Source: Lentisphaerae bacterium ADurb.Bin082 (GTDB lineage Bacteria > Verrucomicrobiota > Lentisphaeria > Oligosphaerales > Oligosphaeraceae). Taken from it: a DNA stretch of 64,000 nucleotides. The translations under genes were made by a program, and so were the position numbers. This document shows positions 41,872 through 50,775 of this stretch, in pieces. Positions within the stretch are counted from its first letter, which is position 1, and each line of letters starts with the position of its first letter. The DNA lies in assembly GCA_002070945.1 (NCBI GenBank), contig MWEG01000025.1, forward strand, positions 1-64,000. Direction: 5' to 3'. The notes beneath the pieces were generated by a model, which saw only the letters and a list, made by a program, of their open reading frames with translations, was not told the origin of the DNA and searched no databases.

Positions 41872-44396
41872 GCAACCTCATAATGAGCGACATAGACGAA
41901 CTCACGGAATTATACCTCCAATCGCTGCGCGATGGCTCCAGCGTCGGCATCCAGCAATTTGCGGAGCGCTATCCCGAATGGCGCGACGAGCTGCTGGAAC
42001 TTCTCCCAGCGCTGGCTGCCATGGAGGACCTCGGGCACAATTCCCGCACTGCGGCACGTCCTGCCCAAGTCACTTTCCCGAACCAGCTCGGGGAATTCCG
42101 CTTGGAGGAACGCCTTGGCCAGGGCGGCATGGGCACTGTCTTCAAGGCCACCCAGCAGTCCCTCAACCGCTCCGTCGCCGTCAAAATCCTGGCACCGACC
42201 TGGGCTGCGGACGGCCGGCTGCGAGAAAAATTCGACAATGAATCTCGGCTGATTGCCTGCCTGCACCACACCAACATCGTGGAGGTGTACGGCGCTGGCC
42301 AAGACCAGGGCTACTGCTATTACGTGATGGAATTCGTTGACGGCTATGGCCTGAACGACCCACGCTGGCGGGAGGTGGACGCGAACGGCAATTTAGAAGA
42401 GACCATCGCAAAAATCGGCTTGCAGGCCGCCAACGCCCTCTCCTACGCGCATCGGCAAGGAATCCTCCACCGCGACATCAAGCCGTCCAACCTGCTTTTA
42501 GACAAAGGCGGCACTGTTCACGTCAGCGACTTTGGCTTAGCGACTGCTCTCAGCCAGGATGCGGTTTCCACTGTCGCCAGCCAGTCCCAGGACGGCACCC
42601 TCCGTTACATGGCGCCGGAACGCCTGCTCAGCGGCGGCGGTGGCGCGGCGGCAGACCAATACAGCCTCGGCTTGACTCTGTACGAACTCCTCGCCGGCCG
42701 ACCGGCGCTGTCCCACGACTCGCCCGGCAAAATGATCAAGCGCATCTGCGAAGAAGGCGTGCCGCCCTTGCCGGCCAAGAATTCCGACTTGGCCGTCATC
42801 ATCAACAAGAGCGTGTCATTCATTCCTGAGGATCGTTATCGCAGTTTAGAGGCCATGGCTGCTGACCTGCAACGCTTTCTGCGCAATGAGCCGATCCTGG
42901 CCCGCTCCACTTCCTGGCTGCGCCGCCTCCGACTCTGGGTACGACGCCGGCCAGCGGTGGCCATGCTCACCTTCCTCACCATATTTCTCGGCATCCTGCT
43001 CTTGAACGCCATCACTATCGGCTATCTCGAAATCAGCGACGCCCTGCAAAAAGTCAATTTAGAGCGCCAGCGCGCCGAAGAGAACATCCGCATTGCCGAT
43101 GCCACTTTAGCGCGCATTTTCAAGCGCACCCTCACTGCCGCTCACATCGACGTCGAGCTGCCGCCGACCCGCGCCAACACCCGCCTGCTGCATGACATCA
43201 TGCCTTATTTTGAGAAAATCGCGGCTGAGGGCGACGCGCCCCAGGCCAAGATCGCCCAAGCGAAGAAAGTCCTCGGCGTCATCGCCCTGCGTTCCAACAA
43301 CCTACCCCTGGCAGAATCCATCCTGGCTGAAGCCGCCCTGCTCTTCCCAAGCAAATCCTTTGACGCCGCCTATTGCCGCAACCAGCATGCCTTAGCCATC
43401 TATCGGCAGAAGCGAACTGTCGAGGCCTGGAAATTATGGCAGAAAATCGCGGCTGACTTCGAGTCCAGCGCTGACTACACCTGCCGACTGGAAGCCGTCC
43501 GCGCCCTTCGTTCCGCCGCCCTTTCCAGCCAATCAGCGACCCTTGACAACAAATCTTGGCAGCGTCCTCCCCGGCGACGCCTGCATTTGAACAGCCGTCC
43601 AGCCGCGCCTGTTCCGGCAGAAAGCACGGACGTGGTGCCTACTCCGACGGACGACGCTGCTGCTGACGCCTCCATTCCGGACGCCCCTGGGACAGCTGAA
43701 CGCGCCCAGACCCTTAAAAAAGCGATGGCGATTCTGCTGGACATCATGCGGGATCACCCCGACCATCCGGAATGCCGTTTCATGCAGGCTCTCCTGCTTT
43801 CGGACGCCCCCAACATCCTGCACGACACCATCACCATCGCCGGCCAAGTCGTGGAGCCGTTTGAGGTTCTTGACCGCTTGACTGCGGAGTTTCCAGACAA
43901 CCACCAGTATCGCCTGGAACTGATCCGCTGTGCGCAGAAGCTGGATTTGCGCGAACCGGCCTGGCAAGAAAACATCATCAAAGTCAAGCGGGCGCTGCGC
44001 CACCGGGAAATCCTCCTGGCCACCTATCCTTGGGACAGCGATGTCGTTGACGACGTCTTCGCCTTGCAGCAGAACTACCTTAACGCCCTCATCCGCAAAG
44101 GCGAGTACCGCACTTCGAACCGGGTTCTTCACCAGACTATCGGCCTTCTCCGCCTGTTGGTCTCCCAGCCGGAGGCACTCCCCGAAACCCAGGAACGGCT
44201 GGTCAGGCTCCTCTTCCAGCAAGTTGCCGGAACCATCCGCCACCGCCGCACCGAGGAAACCGAGGAAATGCTCGAAGACCTACGCACCCTCCTCAAATCA
44301 TACACCGGGCCGCGCACCGCTGAATTTCAGAAAAAGCTTGACGACTTGGCGCAACTGGCTGCCGCTGAACCTAAGACCCCCATCAAACAACCATGA
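41868..44396 (+). CDS. Membrane-anchored Ser/Thr protein kinase
   Basis: An 842-aa Hanks-type kinase. The glycine loop GQGGMG (residues 84-89), Lys106 in VAVKIL, HRDIKPSN (Asp203), DFG (221-223) and APE-type MAPERL are all present. A membrane helix at 364-386 follows a basic stretch, and the ~450-aa C-terminal part is helical and TPR-like. GTG overlaps the sigma stop; ATG at 41883 is an alternative. The arrangement suggests that the kinase receives a signal through its C-terminal domain and phosphorylates the sigma factor. An AAC(3)-like gene starts within its stop codon (ATGA). Confidence 0.9.
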   Translation: MSNLIMSDIDELTELYLQSLRDGSSVGIQQFAERYPEWRDELLELLPALAAMEDLGHNSRTAARPAQVTFPNQLGEFRLEERLGQGGMGTVFKATQQSLNRSVAVKILAPTWAADGRLREKFDNESRLIACLHHTNIVEVYGAGQDQGYCYYVMEFVDGYGLNDPRWREVDANGNLEETIAKIGLQAANALSYAHRQGILHRDIKPSNLLLDKGGTVHVSDFGLATALSQDAVSTVASQSQDGTLRYMAPERLLSGGGGAAADQYSLGLTLYELLAGRPALSHDSPGKMIKRICEEGVPPLPAKNSDLAVIINKSVSFIPEDRYRSLEAMAADLQRFLRNEPILARSTSWLRRLRLWVRRRPAVAMLTFLTIFLGILLLNAITIGYLEISDALQKVNLERQRAEENIRIADATLARIFKRTLTAAHIDVELPPTRANTRLLHDIMPYFEKIAAEGDAPQAKIAQAKKVLGVIALRSNNLPLAESILAEAALLFPSKSFDAAYCRNQHALAIYRQKRTVEAWKLWQKIAADFESSADYTCRLEAVRALRSAALSSQSATLDNKSWQRPPRRRLHLNSRPAAPVPAESTDVVPTPTDDAAADASIPDAPGTAERAQTLKKAMAILLDIMRDHPDHPECRFMQALLLSDAPNILHDTITIAGQVVEPFEVLDRLTAEFPDNHQYRLELIRCAQKLDLREPAWQENIIKVKRALRHREILLATYPWDSDVVDDVFALQQNYLNALIRKGEYRTSNRVLHQTIGLLRLLVSQPEALPETQERLVRLLFQQVAGTIRHRRTEETEEMLEDLRTLLKSYTGPRTAEFQKKLDDLAQLAAAEPKTPIKQP

Positions 44397-45202
44397 ATCA
44401 AACCATCCATACATACGCCAGCCTGACCCATGACCTGGAGCTTAGCGGAATCCGCCGACAGGACACGCTCCTCGTACATTCGTCCATGAAATCCATTGGC
44501 CAAGTCGAGGGTCGGGCCGACACTGTCCTTGATGCGCTCAGCGACTATTTGCAGGACGAGGGCCTGCTGGTGTTTCCAACCCTGACCTGGAGCAATGTCA
44601 ATGCCGAGCAGCCGGTCTACTCAGTTCGCGACACCCCGTCGGTAGTCGGCATTTTGCCTGAATTGTTCCGGCAGCGGCCTGGCGTGCGCCGTTCGCTGCA
44701 TCCGACCCACTCGGTGGCTGCGCTGGGCCGGGATGCCGAAGACTTTGTCGAAGGCCATGAACGCTTTGACTCCCCGGCCGCCCTTGGTTCGCCCTGGGAT
44801 CGACTCCGGCAGCGCCGCGCCAAAATCATGTTCATCGGGGCCAGCATCGCCCACAACACCTTCCTGCACGGCGTCGAAGAATGGGGCCAGGCCGCCCAAA
44901 TCCTTGGCGACACGCCCCAACAGCTGGTCGTCATCGACGAATCTGGCCAGCGCCTTTCGGTGCCGTCGCGTCGGCACATCGGCGGCCATTCCCGCTACTA
45001 TGCCTGCCTTGAGCCGCATTTCGAAATCATCGGGGCTCTGTCCCGCGCCCGCTTCGGCGATGCCGACACCACGATTCTTGACGCTGCTGCATGCGCTGCT
45101 TTCGTCATAGAACTGCTTAAACGTTTCCCAGCCGCATTCACCCTGGAATGGAACCAGGCCAATCCAAATTTTTTCACTGAAGTCCTTCCCTGTGCCCAAT
45201 GA
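44393..45202 (+). CDS. Aminoglycoside N3-acetyltransferase-family protein (Antibiotic_NAT)
   Basis: A 269-aa acetyl-CoA-dependent acetyltransferase of the AAC(3)/YokD family. LLVHSSMKSIGQVEG, LLVFPTLTWSNVN, RRSLHPTHSVAALG and IMFIGASIAHNTFLHGVEEW are family motifs. The start overlaps the kinase stop by ATGA, so it is the third gene of a tightly coupled sigma-kinase-acetyltransferase unit. Whether it gives aminoglycoside resistance or acetylates an amino sugar cannot be told; the following GH20-like hexosaminidase gene favours an amino-sugar role. Confidence 0.85.
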   Translation: MNQTIHTYASLTHDLELSGIRRQDTLLVHSSMKSIGQVEGRADTVLDALSDYLQDEGLLVFPTLTWSNVNAEQPVYSVRDTPSVVGILPELFRQRPGVRRSLHPTHSVAALGRDAEDFVEGHERFDSPAALGSPWDRLRQRRAKIMFIGASIAHNTFLHGVEEWGQAAQILGDTPQQLVVIDESGQRLSVPSRRHIGGHSRYYACLEPHFEIIGALSRARFGDADTTILDAAACAAFVIELLKRFPAAFTLEWNQANPNFFTEVLPCAQ

Positions 45203-45235
45203 AGTACCTCTCAACCTTCCCAGAAAGGAACCGCC

Positions 45236-48200
45236 ATGACTGCCACCACGCACCGCCTTTTCCCGCGCAGGTTTTTCCTGCTCTCTCTCGGATTGCTGCT
45301 GGCGCTGACAGCCAACGCCAACCTGCTCCTGAACGGCAATTTCCGGAGCGACGCCAATAACGATGGCGTCGCTGACCAGTGGCGGCCCGACACCAGTGCC
45401 GGCCTGGAAGGGGAATATGCCGTGACCGAAGAAGACGGCCGCTCGTGCCAGAAGCTGATTCTGCGTGCGCCCCTTAAGACCATGCAAATCTTTAGGGTCT
45501 CGCAAGACAACATCCCAGCCAGGCCAGGGAAGCACTTCCTCCTCACTGGCGCTGTCAAGGCGGAAGCGACCGCCAGGGTCTACTTCTATGAATTCCTGCA
45601 AGACGGGACATACCTGACCCATGCCGTCACCGTCAGCAACAAAAAGCAAGGCTGGCAAGATGTCAACCTGCTCATCAAGACTACGCCCCAATGCCGCTCC
45701 TTCAAGCTGTCACTGCTCGCTGTCGACGCTGACAAGCCCGTCTGGTTCAGCGACTTCTCCATTGTCGACCTGGAGGCGCCGCCGCGCCAGCGGGTGCCCC
45801 AGCTCGCAGCGGCTCCGCCCCTGACTGCGGACTGGAATGCTCCCGAATGGCGCCAGGCCGCTAGCGCTGACGCCTTCGTCCTCTGCGGCAAGGAACTCAA
45901 GAGCCCTGCAGCCAACACCAAAGCCCGCTTCGCCCTGACTGGCGACACCCTGCATATCATCATGCAATGCGAAGAACCGCGACTCGCTGACGTGCGCACT
46001 ACGCCGAACGGAACTTGGGGTGACGACACGATCGAAGTCTTTATCAAAACACCGGCGGACGGCGGCCTGCTGCAATTTGGCCTGACGCCAGCTGGCGCCA
46101 AGTTGAGCAATGTCACCGCAGGAACCACAATCGGCTTCCATACCGACTGGCACTCCCGGGCAACGACGGCCAATGTCAGCGCAAAGCCGACAGTGCCACC
46201 CTGGGACGGCATCGTGACCAAGCAAGCCAACGCCTGGACTGCTCAATTCGCCATCACCCTCCCGAAAAACGCCATCCCTGCCACCCGCCAGCTCGAAGTC
46301 CTGCTGGCTCGTTCACGCAAACTAAAAGACTTCGCGGAAGACAGCTCCTGGGGATGGACCAGCGGCGAATTTTTCCGCCACAGCAACTGCTTTGCCCGCC
46401 TGGCCTTAGCGTCCATTCCCGGCGCCGCCCCATCTGGCCCTGTGCTTGAAGCGCAGCCGCCGCCGCTGCCAGGACAGATGATTGTGCCCACCCCGCAATC
46501 ATTCCAACCCTTGGCAGACGCGCCCGTACTCCTGAAAAACCCGCTCCGCGTCTATGCCGGGCCGAATGCAGCCAAGGCCAGGGATGCGATGGCCGTGATT
46601 TTCCGCCACCACTTTGACGTGGACATCGCAGCGACCGATAATCAGCAGCAAGCTGACGTGGTGCTGACGATTGACCCTGACCTGAGTTGGGACGGCAGCA
46701 AAGCCCTCGCCACCTGGCAGCAGGACGAAGGCTACCTCTTGCAGACCGGCAAGGTCACGACCGCGACGGCGCGCACCCACCGCGGCCTAGTCTACGCCCT
46801 CCAGAGCATGGCCCAACTCGCGGACGTCAACGCCGGCGCCCTGCGCATCCGCCCAGCGAAAGTGACGGACTGGCCTGACATGGCCATGCGCGGATGGCAC
46901 TCCACCGGCCCCGGAACGCGCGCTGACGTGCCTGCCGCCTTGACCGCAATCGACGTGATGGCAGCCCTGAAAATGAACTGGTTCTCCATCCAGTTTGACA
47001 ATCGCTTCCAGTATGAACGCCGCCCAGGGCTGTCCGGCGCGAACGCGCCGACCAAGGACGACCACCGCGAGCTCGCCGCCAGAATCGACCTCTATGGCAT
47101 GGACGTGATTCCCATGACCCAGTGCATGTCGCACTTCAACTACTTCCTGAAACTGCCGGAATTCAAGCACCTGGCCGAAGTCCAAGAACCAGACCCGAAA
47201 AGCCGCCACCAGTTCTGGAACTACTGCCCGCGCCACCCGGAAATCCATGACCTGGTCTTTGACATGATCGAAGAACACCTGGAATGCTACCCGAAGGCCA
47301 AATGGTACCACGTCGGGCTGGATGAAATCACCTTTGAGCCCATCGGCGTCTGCGAGCGCTGCCGCGGCGCTTCCGGCGGCACCCTGGTGGCCGAAGAAAT
47401 CAATCGGCTGCACGCCTTTGTGACCTCCAAAGGCAAACGCATGTGTATATGGGGAGACCAGCTCCTCGTAGAACACAATGGCGGCAGGAAATATCGTACG
47501 GCAGAGGCCTTGCCGGAAGTCCCGCGCGACGTCGTCATCTTCGACTGGCACTACGGCGAGACAACCGAGTATCCATCCGTGCAATTCTTCAAGGAGCACG
47601 GCTTCGACGTCATCAGCAGCGGATGGTTCTTCCCAGACAACGTCGCCCCCTTCATCGATGAGACGTTCCGGCAGGGAGTGCTCGGCTATGGCGGCACCAC
47701 CTGGACCAGCATCGCGCAAATCCGCCACCGTTTCCACCTGATGACCGCCTTTGTCCTCGCTGGCGACAGATGCTGGAAAAAATCGACCGCACCGCTGGGC
47801 GACCTCCCCTATCGCCCGATTGAGGTTTTCCGCAAGCTCTATGACGGCGCTTCCGCGCGTCGGCCCGCCCGCTTCCGCGAGTTGCCGATTGCCGACTGGG
47901 GCACGATGGCGCTGACTGGCGGCGGCCCGTATGCCTGGATGGGGCAAAGCCCTGAACATGATGCCTCTGCCCTGCCCACCGGTCGCGGATGGTTCGCTGG
48001 CGTGCCCTTCACCATCCCTGCTGACGGCAAGCCAGTCATCGCCCTGGCCTCGGAAAAAGACGACCCAGACCTGGTTCCTGACTCGGCCTGGCAAATCCCG
48101 GTTAACGGCAAAGTCGCTGGGCTGGCCTTCTTGCAGACCTGCTCAGTGCCGGAAAAATTCCAGCGACACATGTACGACCGGACTAAAATCAACCCGACCA

Positions 48201-48475
48201 AGCCGGGCACGTACATCATTCATTACGCAGATGGCGCCACGACGGCCATTCCGCTGGATTGGGGCGTCAACCTGGCTTCCTGGAATACCCAGATAGGCTC
48301 TTCAGACGCTGTCATTGGCTGGCAGGGAAAGACTAGGGGCGGCGCCATGCTCTCCGTCGAAGTGCTGACTTGGTGGAATCCGCGCCCAGAAGCCGAAGTC
48401 GTCGCCATTGACTTCCTCAGTTCACGCAGCACTGTGCGCCCAGCCCTCCTGGGTCTGACTGCCATCCTGGAGTAA
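45236..48475 (+). CDS. Secreted GH20-like beta-N-acetylhexosaminidase with carbohydrate-binding domains
   Basis: A 1079-aa exported protein with a signal peptide (about 1-28). A beta-sandwich CBM-like domain (30-180) is followed by a CBM9-like domain (about 190-385; LTADWNAPEWRQAASADAF, WTAQFAITLP) and a GH20 N-terminal alpha/beta domain (about 420-540; EGYLLQTGKVTTATARTHRGLVYALQSMAQL). The GH20 TIM barrel has WYHVGLDEIT with the catalytic Asp696-Glu697 pair. It likely releases GlcNAc or GalNAc from glycans in the periplasm or outside. The tail (about 900-1079) is an extra beta-rich domain. It lies 33 bases after the acetyltransferase gene. Confidence 0.8.
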   Translation: MTATTHRLFPRRFFLLSLGLLLALTANANLLLNGNFRSDANNDGVADQWRPDTSAGLEGEYAVTEEDGRSCQKLILRAPLKTMQIFRVSQDNIPARPGKHFLLTGAVKAEATARVYFYEFLQDGTYLTHAVTVSNKKQGWQDVNLLIKTTPQCRSFKLSLLAVDADKPVWFSDFSIVDLEAPPRQRVPQLAAAPPLTADWNAPEWRQAASADAFVLCGKELKSPAANTKARFALTGDTLHIIMQCEEPRLADVRTTPNGTWGDDTIEVFIKTPADGGLLQFGLTPAGAKLSNVTAGTTIGFHTDWHSRATTANVSAKPTVPPWDGIVTKQANAWTAQFAITLPKNAIPATRQLEVLLARSRKLKDFAEDSSWGWTSGEFFRHSNCFARLALASIPGAAPSGPVLEAQPPPLPGQMIVPTPQSFQPLADAPVLLKNPLRVYAGPNAAKARDAMAVIFRHHFDVDIAATDNQQQADVVLTIDPDLSWDGSKALATWQQDEGYLLQTGKVTTATARTHRGLVYALQSMAQLADVNAGALRIRPAKVTDWPDMAMRGWHSTGPGTRADVPAALTAIDVMAALKMNWFSIQFDNRFQYERRPGLSGANAPTKDDHRELAARIDLYGMDVIPMTQCMSHFNYFLKLPEFKHLAEVQEPDPKSRHQFWNYCPRHPEIHDLVFDMIEEHLECYPKAKWYHVGLDEITFEPIGVCERCRGASGGTLVAEEINRLHAFVTSKGKRMCIWGDQLLVEHNGGRKYRTAEALPEVPRDVVIFDWHYGETTEYPSVQFFKEHGFDVISSGWFFPDNVAPFIDETFRQGVLGYGGTTWTSIAQIRHRFHLMTAFVLAGDRCWKKSTAPLGDLPYRPIEVFRKLYDGASARRPARFRELPIADWGTMALTGGGPYAWMGQSPEHDASALPTGRGWFAGVPFTIPADGKPVIALASEKDDPDLVPDSAWQIPVNGKVAGLAFLQTCSVPEKFQRHMYDRTKINPTKPGTYIIHYADGATTAIPLDWGVNLASWNTQIGSSDAVIGWQGKTRGGAMLSVEVLTWWNPRPEAEVVAIDFLSSRSTVRPALLGLTAILE

Positions 48476-48482
48476 AAAAACA

Positions 48483-48519
48483 AGCCGCGCCCCGGCCATT
48501 CTGCGTTCGGGGCGCGGCT
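48483..48519 (-). terminator. Rho-independent terminator between convergent genes
   Basis: A 12-bp perfect stem AGCCGCGCCCCG / CGGGGCGCGGCT with a 13-base loop. On the minus strand TTGTTTTTTT follows, so it best terminates the DUF4886/eboD transcript; it may also stop the GH20 transcript. Confidence 0.85.
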
Positions 48520-48537
48520 GCTGGCAGGCGCTTTTGG

Positions 48538-49389
48538 TCACGCCTCGGCGAGTGCCTTGGCGACCACTTCGCGCAGGAAGGCCGCATCCTGGTTGCCGAC
48601 CTGTTCCGGGACGAAAGTGATGTCCGCAACCGGCCGCTCATACAGGAATGCGAACCACATACATGCTTGCAGATACTGCCCCCGGGCATTCAAGTGGATG
48701 GTATCGCGCCAAAGCGTCATCTCGCCAGTCTCGCTGTCTTTTTTCCAGCCGATGTTCCCTACCAGCGCTCCTGCCTGGGGCGGGAGGTCTGGCCAGCGCA
48801 GCGTTTTCAGCAGCGAGGGTGGATAAGGCTTGAACGGCTCTGGCTGCAAGCGCCGGGCCAGCTGCACGGCCCGGCCGGTCGGGATGACCCGCACCCCTAG
48901 TTCCTGGGCAATGCGTTGATACGCATTTGTCAGGCGCTCGTACATCTCTTCCTGGTTGATTCCCCACAGGCCAGTGACGAGCAAGCGCGGATCGTCAGAG
49001 CGATACGCCCAAGTCTGCTGCAAGACTACCTCGGCCTGGGGAGCGTGCTGGAGGACATAGTCGCGAATCTTGGTGGCGTAAGGCTGATAGGTCTCAGGCT
49101 TCCAGCTATAGTGGCTGGCTTGCTGAATCGTCACGATGTCCCACGGCTCCTTGACGAGCAGCTCGCGCAGCTTCCAACGCCGGTCTTGATACATGCTGAA
49201 GACGCCGTCGCTCTCTTCGCATTCAATGTACTTCCAATGCCGATGCAGTTCGCAGCCGCCGTGACTGGCCTCTTCCAAAGTCAATTCGCACCCTGGCACG
49301 GATGCGACCACTTGCGGGAGAAAGACGGTCACGCTGTGGGAAAAACTGTTGCCGATCGTCAGGATTTTCAATGCACTTCTGGGCGCCAT
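48538..49389 (-). CDS. DUF4886-type SGNH/GDSL hydrolase
   Basis: A 283-aa cytoplasmic SGNH-fold esterase. The first block LKILTIGNSFSHSV holds the nucleophile serine. IVTIQQASHYSWKPETYQPYATKIRDYV and the final DTIHLNARGQYLQACMWF (Asp-x-x-His catalytic pair) fit DUF4886. Likely deacylates a sugar or polyol. It starts 14 bases after the EboD-like gene stop, so both are in one operon ending at a strong terminator. Confidence 0.85.
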   Translation of the reverse strand: MAPRSALKILTIGNSFSHSVTVFLPQVVASVPGCELTLEEASHGGCELHRHWKYIECEESDGVFSMYQDRRWKLRELLVKEPWDIVTIQQASHYSWKPETYQPYATKIRDYVLQHAPQAEVVLQQTWAYRSDDPRLLVTGLWGINQEEMYERLTNAYQRIAQELGVRVIPTGRAVQLARRLQPEPFKPYPPSLLKTLRWPDLPPQAGALVGNIGWKKDSETGEMTLWRDTIHLNARGQYLQACMWFAFLYERPVADITFVPEQVGNQDAAFLREVVAKALAEA

Positions 49390-49403
49390 GCGTTTGTTCT
49401 CCT

Positions 49404-50582
49404 TTATGCCTGGTTACTATTCGGCTGACCTTCACCGCATTCGGCGATGACCGCCGCAATGGCCTGTTCCATCCGGTCGCCGTTGATCTCAGTCACTTCA
49501 ATTTTCCGCCCAATCGCGGTCGGCAAGGTAATATGCAGACGCCCACCCAGATGCTCGCGGAATTCCTCTATTCCAGCGAACACTTCCCGCCGACCCTGGC
49601 TGTCGCGTTGCTCTAAGTGCGCACTGCAAAACGGCAGCTGGAAGCCTGCCAGCAGGTCTTTCAGCGCTTGGAATACTGTCTCAGGGATTAGGCCGCTGAG
49701 GACGGCATATTTCGTGTCAATCAGCAAGCCCATGCCAACGGCGACGCCGTGCGACAAGCGGCTGTCAGACAGCATTTCGAGCTTGTGGGCGGCCCAGTGG
49801 CCGAAGTCGAGCGGGCGGGCGCTGCCCCATTCAAAAGGATCGCCGCTGGTGGCGATGTGCTGGACATGCAATTCCGCCGAGCGCTTGACCATGGCCTGCT
49901 GAGCAGCTGCGTCGTCGGCCATAATGGCCGTGGCCTTCTCTTGCAGAAAAGCAAAAAAGTCAACATCTTTGATCATGGCCACTTTCACCGCTTCGGCGGC
50001 TGCCTCGGCAATCCGCTGAGGCGGCAGAGTCCGCAGAAAACGACTGTCATTGAGTACGGCCAAAGGCGGCGCAAAAACGCCCAGGAGATTCTTCTTGCCA
50101 AAGGCGTTGACCGCATTTTTCACCCCGACTCCGGAATCAGCCTGAGCCAACGCTGTAGTCGGGATCCTGATCTGACGAATGCCGCGGTGAAAAATCGCGG
50201 CAGCGAATCCAGCCGCATCCAGCAGAGCGCCGCCGCCGACAATCACTAGGCACGACTGCCGGCACATCCGGGCTTGCAGGAGGAGATGGCACAAGTTCAT
50301 GGCCACGTCCATGTCCTTGGCCGCCTCGCCGCCGTCAACCGGCACTGGCGGTGAAGCTGGCAGCAGCAAATCCGGATAATGCTCGCAGTAGGCCGCAATG
50401 TCCTCTGCCAGGTTCGGATAAAACGCCAGCAGCTGCCGTTCAAACAAGACCAGCACTCGAATCGGTGACGGCGACCCCAGGGAGCGAAACACATCCGCCA
50501 AAGCGATATTCCCAGCCTCGAAAACACCCTCCGTGAAGATGGTGTCATAATGATATGCTATGGAAAAATCAGAACTGAGCAT
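49404..50582 (-). CDS. EboD-like sugar phosphate cyclase (3-dehydroquinate synthase-like)
   Basis: A 392-aa NAD- and metal-dependent cyclase. LVIVGGGALLDAAGFAAAIFHRGIRQIRIPTTALAQADSG (NAD-binding), VGVKNAVNAFGKKNLLGVFAPP, HVQHIATSGDPFEWGSARPLDFGHWAAHKLE, SHGVAVGMGL and EEFREHLGGRLHITLPTAIG match the EboD branch closely rather than AroB. EboD proteins are sugar phosphate cyclase homologues encoded in ebo clusters with a UbiA prenyltransferase and TIM-barrel proteins. Those partners are not adjacent here; the neighbours are a DUF4886 hydrolase and a divergent phosphoesterase/TIM-barrel fusion. It probably makes a cyclitol-type product. Confidence 0.85.
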   Translation of the reverse strand: MLSSDFSIAYHYDTIFTEGVFEAGNIALADVFRSLGSPSPIRVLVLFERQLLAFYPNLAEDIAAYCEHYPDLLLPASPPVPVDGGEAAKDMDVAMNLCHLLLQARMCRQSCLVIVGGGALLDAAGFAAAIFHRGIRQIRIPTTALAQADSGVGVKNAVNAFGKKNLLGVFAPPLAVLNDSRFLRTLPPQRIAEAAAEAVKVAMIKDVDFFAFLQEKATAIMADDAAAQQAMVKRSAELHVQHIATSGDPFEWGSARPLDFGHWAAHKLEMLSDSRLSHGVAVGMGLLIDTKYAVLSGLIPETVFQALKDLLAGFQLPFCSAHLEQRDSQGRREVFAGIEEFREHLGGRLHITLPTAIGRKIEVTEINGDRMEQAIAAVIAECGEGQPNSNQA

Positions 50583-50646
50583 GATCCGTCATAGACTTCT
50601 GCCGCGCCATGCAGGCACCGCAACGCATTTCCTTCCACTGTCCGCC

Positions 50647-50679
50647 TTGACAAAAAATATACATCATCTACCGTATTCT
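50647..50679 (+). promoter_or_regulatory. Possible promoter of the phosphoesterase/TIM-barrel gene
   Basis: A consensus TTGACA (50647-50652) is followed 16 bases later by TACCGT or 21 bases later by TATTCT. The -10 element is weak, so the exact start is uncertain. Confidence 0.35.
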
Positions 50680-50775
50680 TAACAGCCGTTGCAGGGGTTT
50701 TTCCCTCTTCCGCGCTTGTTTTTAGCATCCTTGCCTTTGCCACCCCATCCAAATCCTTTCCGCAACTCCTTCCGC

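Noticed and set aside
46787-48094. 435-codon minus-strand frame
   Set aside because: Antisense to the GH20-like gene; no protein features.
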